DNA of 20,234 nt, taken from positions 1-20,234 of the IMG/VR virus record IMGVR_UViG_3300007513_000250, one strand, 5' to 3'. The stretch's first letter is position 1. The number at the start of each line of letters is the position of its first letter. Under the pieces are notes generated by a model. The model saw only the letters and a program-made list of their open reading frames with translations, was not told the origin of the DNA and searched no databases. Positions 18,816 to 20,234 of this stretch are shown one piece after another. The DNA is from a virus. A program made the translations under genes and the position numbers.

Positions 18816-19262
18816 GTGGGAACTATTTTTGCGTTTAGTCTCGGATTACTTTATGCAAATTTCATGGAATGGTACGTCCACAAATATTTCTTTCATGGTC
18901 TTGGAAAAAAACAAAATAGTATTTTCGCTTTTCACCTAAGACAGCACCATATTGAATCACGCAATAATAAGTTCCTAGATACTCGCGTAACCAAGCGCGA
19001 AACACTGGGGCTTTTAGCGTTTCTGGCGCTCTATCTGCCGCTCTATTCTGTAGTGCCCGCGTTTTATATAGCGCTGGTGGTATATGGGGCGGCATTTGTA
19101 ATTGTGCACAAACTTTTACATATATACCCCCATATAGCTAAAAGGCATTTTTGGTGGCATTGGAACCACCATATGCATAATCAAAATAAAAGTTGGAACG
19201 TCGTCTTTCCTCTAATGGACTGGATCACGGGTACTTTGGAGGAACGCCAAGATGAAAGTTAA
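18816..19262 (+). CDS. Fatty acid hydroxylase-superfamily membrane protein
   Basis: The start is GTG at 18816, with GGAG 8 bases upstream. A nearby ATG at 18812 is in another frame and stops after eight residues. The 148-residue product has hydrophobic segments at about 3-18, 64-80 and 82-102, and His boxes on both ends: HKYFFH (22-27, Hx4H), HLRQHH (40-45, Hx3HH) and HWNHHMH (115-121, HxxHH). This is the di-iron signature of membrane fatty acid hydroxylases, sterol desaturases and carotene hydroxylases. The closest size class is the small CrtZ/FA-hydroxylase group. It would oxidise a lipid or carotenoid in the host membrane with O2. The family call is firm; the substrate is unknown. The gene end overlaps the next start by 11 bases. 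Confidence 0.85.
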   Translation: MGTIFAFSLGLLYANFMEWYVHKYFFHGLGKKQNSIFAFHLRQHHIESRNNKFLDTRVTKRETLGLLAFLALYLPLYSVVPAFYIALVVYGAAFVIVHKLLHIYPHIAKRHFWWHWNHHMHNQNKSWNVVFPLMDWITGTLEERQDES

Positions 19263-19746
19263 AGTCGCGTTCTACAAAGGAAAGGGCAACTGGAAACATA
19301 AGATAGTGCGGTGGTGGACAAAAAGTCCCTATAGCCATGCCGAACTTATCATGCCAGACAATTACACATGGATAAGTATCAGCCCTCTTTTGACGGCCAC
19401 AGTTTCAAAAAGGATTAAAACTGATTTTGATTTAGACAATTGGGATTTTGTATCTTTAGAAATTGATGAAGTACAACATGAAGTTATTCAAGATTTTTAT
19501 CAAGAAACAGAAGGGTGTAAATACGACTGGGTGGGAATGATTTTATCTCAATTGTTGTCTTTTAATATTAAACAAAAAAACAAATGGTATTGTAGTGAAT
19601 GGATCGCTTATGCTCTCCGTATTGCTGGCATAATCGATTGGAGAGTAATAAAAATTTATGATCAAAGTGATTTGTCTCCCAAAAAGCTTTATGAGATTAT
19701 AACAAGCCAAAAAGAGGAACAACAAGAATGTCCTCCGGAAAATTAA
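19252..19746 (+). CDS. Papain-like NlpC/P60 (YiiX-like) hydrolase
   Basis: The 164-residue product has SPYSHAELIM (25-34, His29), a central acidic segment and KWYCSEWIAYAL (111-122, Cys114). The order His-then-Cys is the circularly permuted arrangement of YiiX/YebB-like NlpC/P60 proteins, where 'SHxxl' and 'YCSE' mark the active site. Such enzymes cut amide or ester bonds in peptidoglycan, lipids or acylated proteins. In phages they are often unassigned. The protein has no signal peptide, so it acts in the cytoplasm unless exported by a holin. It overlaps the hydroxylase gene by 11 bases and the next gene by 19, so all are expressed together. A lipid-related role is possible given the neighbour, but that is inference. 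Confidence 0.75.
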   Translation: MKVKVAFYKGKGNWKHKIVRWWTKSPYSHAELIMPDNYTWISISPLLTATVSKRIKTDFDLDNWDFVSLEIDEVQHEVIQDFYQETEGCKYDWVGMILSQLLSFNIKQKNKWYCSEWIAYALRIAGIIDWRVIKIYDQSDLSPKKLYEIITSQKEEQQECPPEN

Positions 19747-19976
19747 TCGAAGAAATCAAGGCGGGCGATTTGGTTCTCTTAAGAGAGCGCCGCAAAAAAT
19801 ATAAGAAAAGGCCCGCATTAATATTAAAAGTTTTGAGCGATCATGAGCGGATTTTTGTTGAATCTACGATCTGGACCGATTTTCACTATATGGTATACAC
19901 TGAAGGAAAGACTATGTACGTGTCGGAGGGTCACATAGATCGAGTTATAAGCAGTAATGAAGAGCCGGAAATTTAA
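19728..19976 (+). CDS. Small SH3-like barrel protein, unknown function
   Basis: The 82-residue product reads IKAGDLVLLRERRKKYKKRP, then ALILKVLSDHERIFVES and KTMYVSEGHIDRVI, an alternating strand pattern with a 'GDLVLL' first strand. This suggests a small KOW/SH3-like barrel with a basic loop. It could bind nucleic acid or a protein, but there is no recognisable family. The start lies 19 bases inside the end of the previous gene, with GAGGAAC and similar purine-rich stretches upstream. It overlaps the next gene by 20 bases. Confidence 0.7.
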   Translation: MSSGKLIEEIKAGDLVLLRERRKKYKKRPALILKVLSDHERIFVESTIWTDFHYMVYTEGKTMYVSEGHIDRVISSNEEPEI

Positions 19977-20163
19977 AATAGACGAATGGGTACTATATGA
20001 CCCTTATCTATCTGGTGAAAACACTACACTACGACTCAAAGCAGTGGTCCTGGAGGTGCTAGAAAATGATTTATTCTATGATTACAGGATTTTTATCGAC
20101 GGTAGGGGTACTATTACAAAAGTGCGGGAGGAGAATCTCTTTCTTTGTGAAGAAACTACGTAA
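19957..20163 (+). CDS. Small beta-barrel protein, unknown function
   Basis: The 68-residue product has KFKIDEWVLYDPYLSGE and LRLKAVVLEVLENDLFYDYR, followed by FIDGRGTITKVREENLFLCE. This is the same alternating strand plan as its upstream neighbour ('WVLYDP' aligned with 'LVLLRE', 'AVVLEVL' with 'ALILKVL'), so the two may be diverged duplicates. It begins 20 bases before the end of that gene. No catalytic or binding motif is visible. Confidence 0.7.
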   Translation: MKSRKFKIDEWVLYDPYLSGENTTLRLKAVVLEVLENDLFYDYRIFIDGRGTITKVREENLFLCEETT

Positions 20164-20230
20164 TAATGAGGAGCCACCATTCCGTTGCCCTTGCTGCGGT
20201 TTTGCTCCTTGCGACTGCGATGACCATTAA
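20147..20230 (+). CDS. Possible tiny Cys-rich protein at the right edge
   Basis: A GTG at 20147 opens a 27-residue frame, KKLRNNEEPPFRCPCCGFAP then CDCDDH, ending TAA at 20230. The CPCCG...CDC cluster resembles a small zinc-binding knuckle. The start is inside the previous gene, and the upstream GGAGGAG is rather far (15 bases), so initiation is uncertain. A competing frame begins at ATG 20166 (MRSHHSVALAAVLLLATAM) and runs off the window like a signal peptide. Only one is likely to be real, and the Cys-rich one looks more protein-like. Confidence 0.4.
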   Translation: MKKLRNNEEPPFRCPCCGFAPCDCDDH

Positions 20231-20234
20231 AAAG

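Overview
The window reads as part of a large tailed bacteriophage genome, most likely a marine T4-like (myovirus-type) phage of a Gram-negative host. Every credible gene is on the + strand. Genes are packed end to end with ATGA, TAATG or short overlaps, and there are many small ORFs. The only gap above 300 bases between genes is filled by a tmRNA gene. Several products belong to families I associate with marine T4-like phages: a HELVH metallopeptidase with an acidic tail, a ligase-like/HxGH nucleotidyltransferase fusion, an acidic coiled-coil protein, a LamG protein with a coiled-coil start, a C-type nucleotidase-like HAD, and an FKBP isomerase. Four lipoprotein signals imply a host with an outer membrane. 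All homology calls come from motifs and memory, because no search was run.

Layout. 3-692: end of an unrecognised gene entering from the left. 704-1920: two lipoproteins, one thioredoxin-like and one a zinc protease. 1917-6845: a cassette of genes whose products mostly begin with the same peptide, MKLLLENWR(K/E/R)(F/Y)(L/I)(N/T)E, followed by unrelated domains: a possible nuclease fold, a PGDYG-like protein, an ADP-ribosyltransferase-like protein, a conserved phage protein and a HAD phosphatase. An untagged hydrolase and a LamG protein are interspersed. 6870-8619: small proteins and a glyoxalase-fold (VOC) protein. 8612-13632: metallopeptidase, Thr/Lys-rich protein, short coiled coil, the two-domain nucleotidyltransferase, an acidic protein and a tagged membrane protein. 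13650-14620: an HTH protein containing a near-perfect sigma70 promoter, a small protein and the tmRNA. 14633-18474: sulfotransferase-like protein, a tiny double-glycine peptide, FKBP isomerase, a Rho_N/SAP-like protein, a lipoprotein, a mini membrane protein and a large lipoprotein ending at a strong terminator. 18539-20234: a small protein, a candidate promoter, a fatty-acid-hydroxylase-like membrane protein, a papain-like amidase-fold protein and very small proteins.

The main proposal is that the repeated N-terminal peptide is a capsid-targeting sequence. It resembles the start of the T4 internal proteins (MKTYQEFIAE, cleaved after Glu by the prohead protease), and the tag ends in (L/I)xE in the same way. 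The tagged genes would then be a set of exchangeable cargo proteins packed in the head and injected with the DNA. One of them is ADP-ribosyltransferase-like, which recalls T4 Alt. Five copies of the tag are identical over 26 bases starting at the ATG, including synonymous positions. One copy is cut short by a stop codon directly in front of the LamG gene. This points to cassette shuffling through the tag DNA itself.
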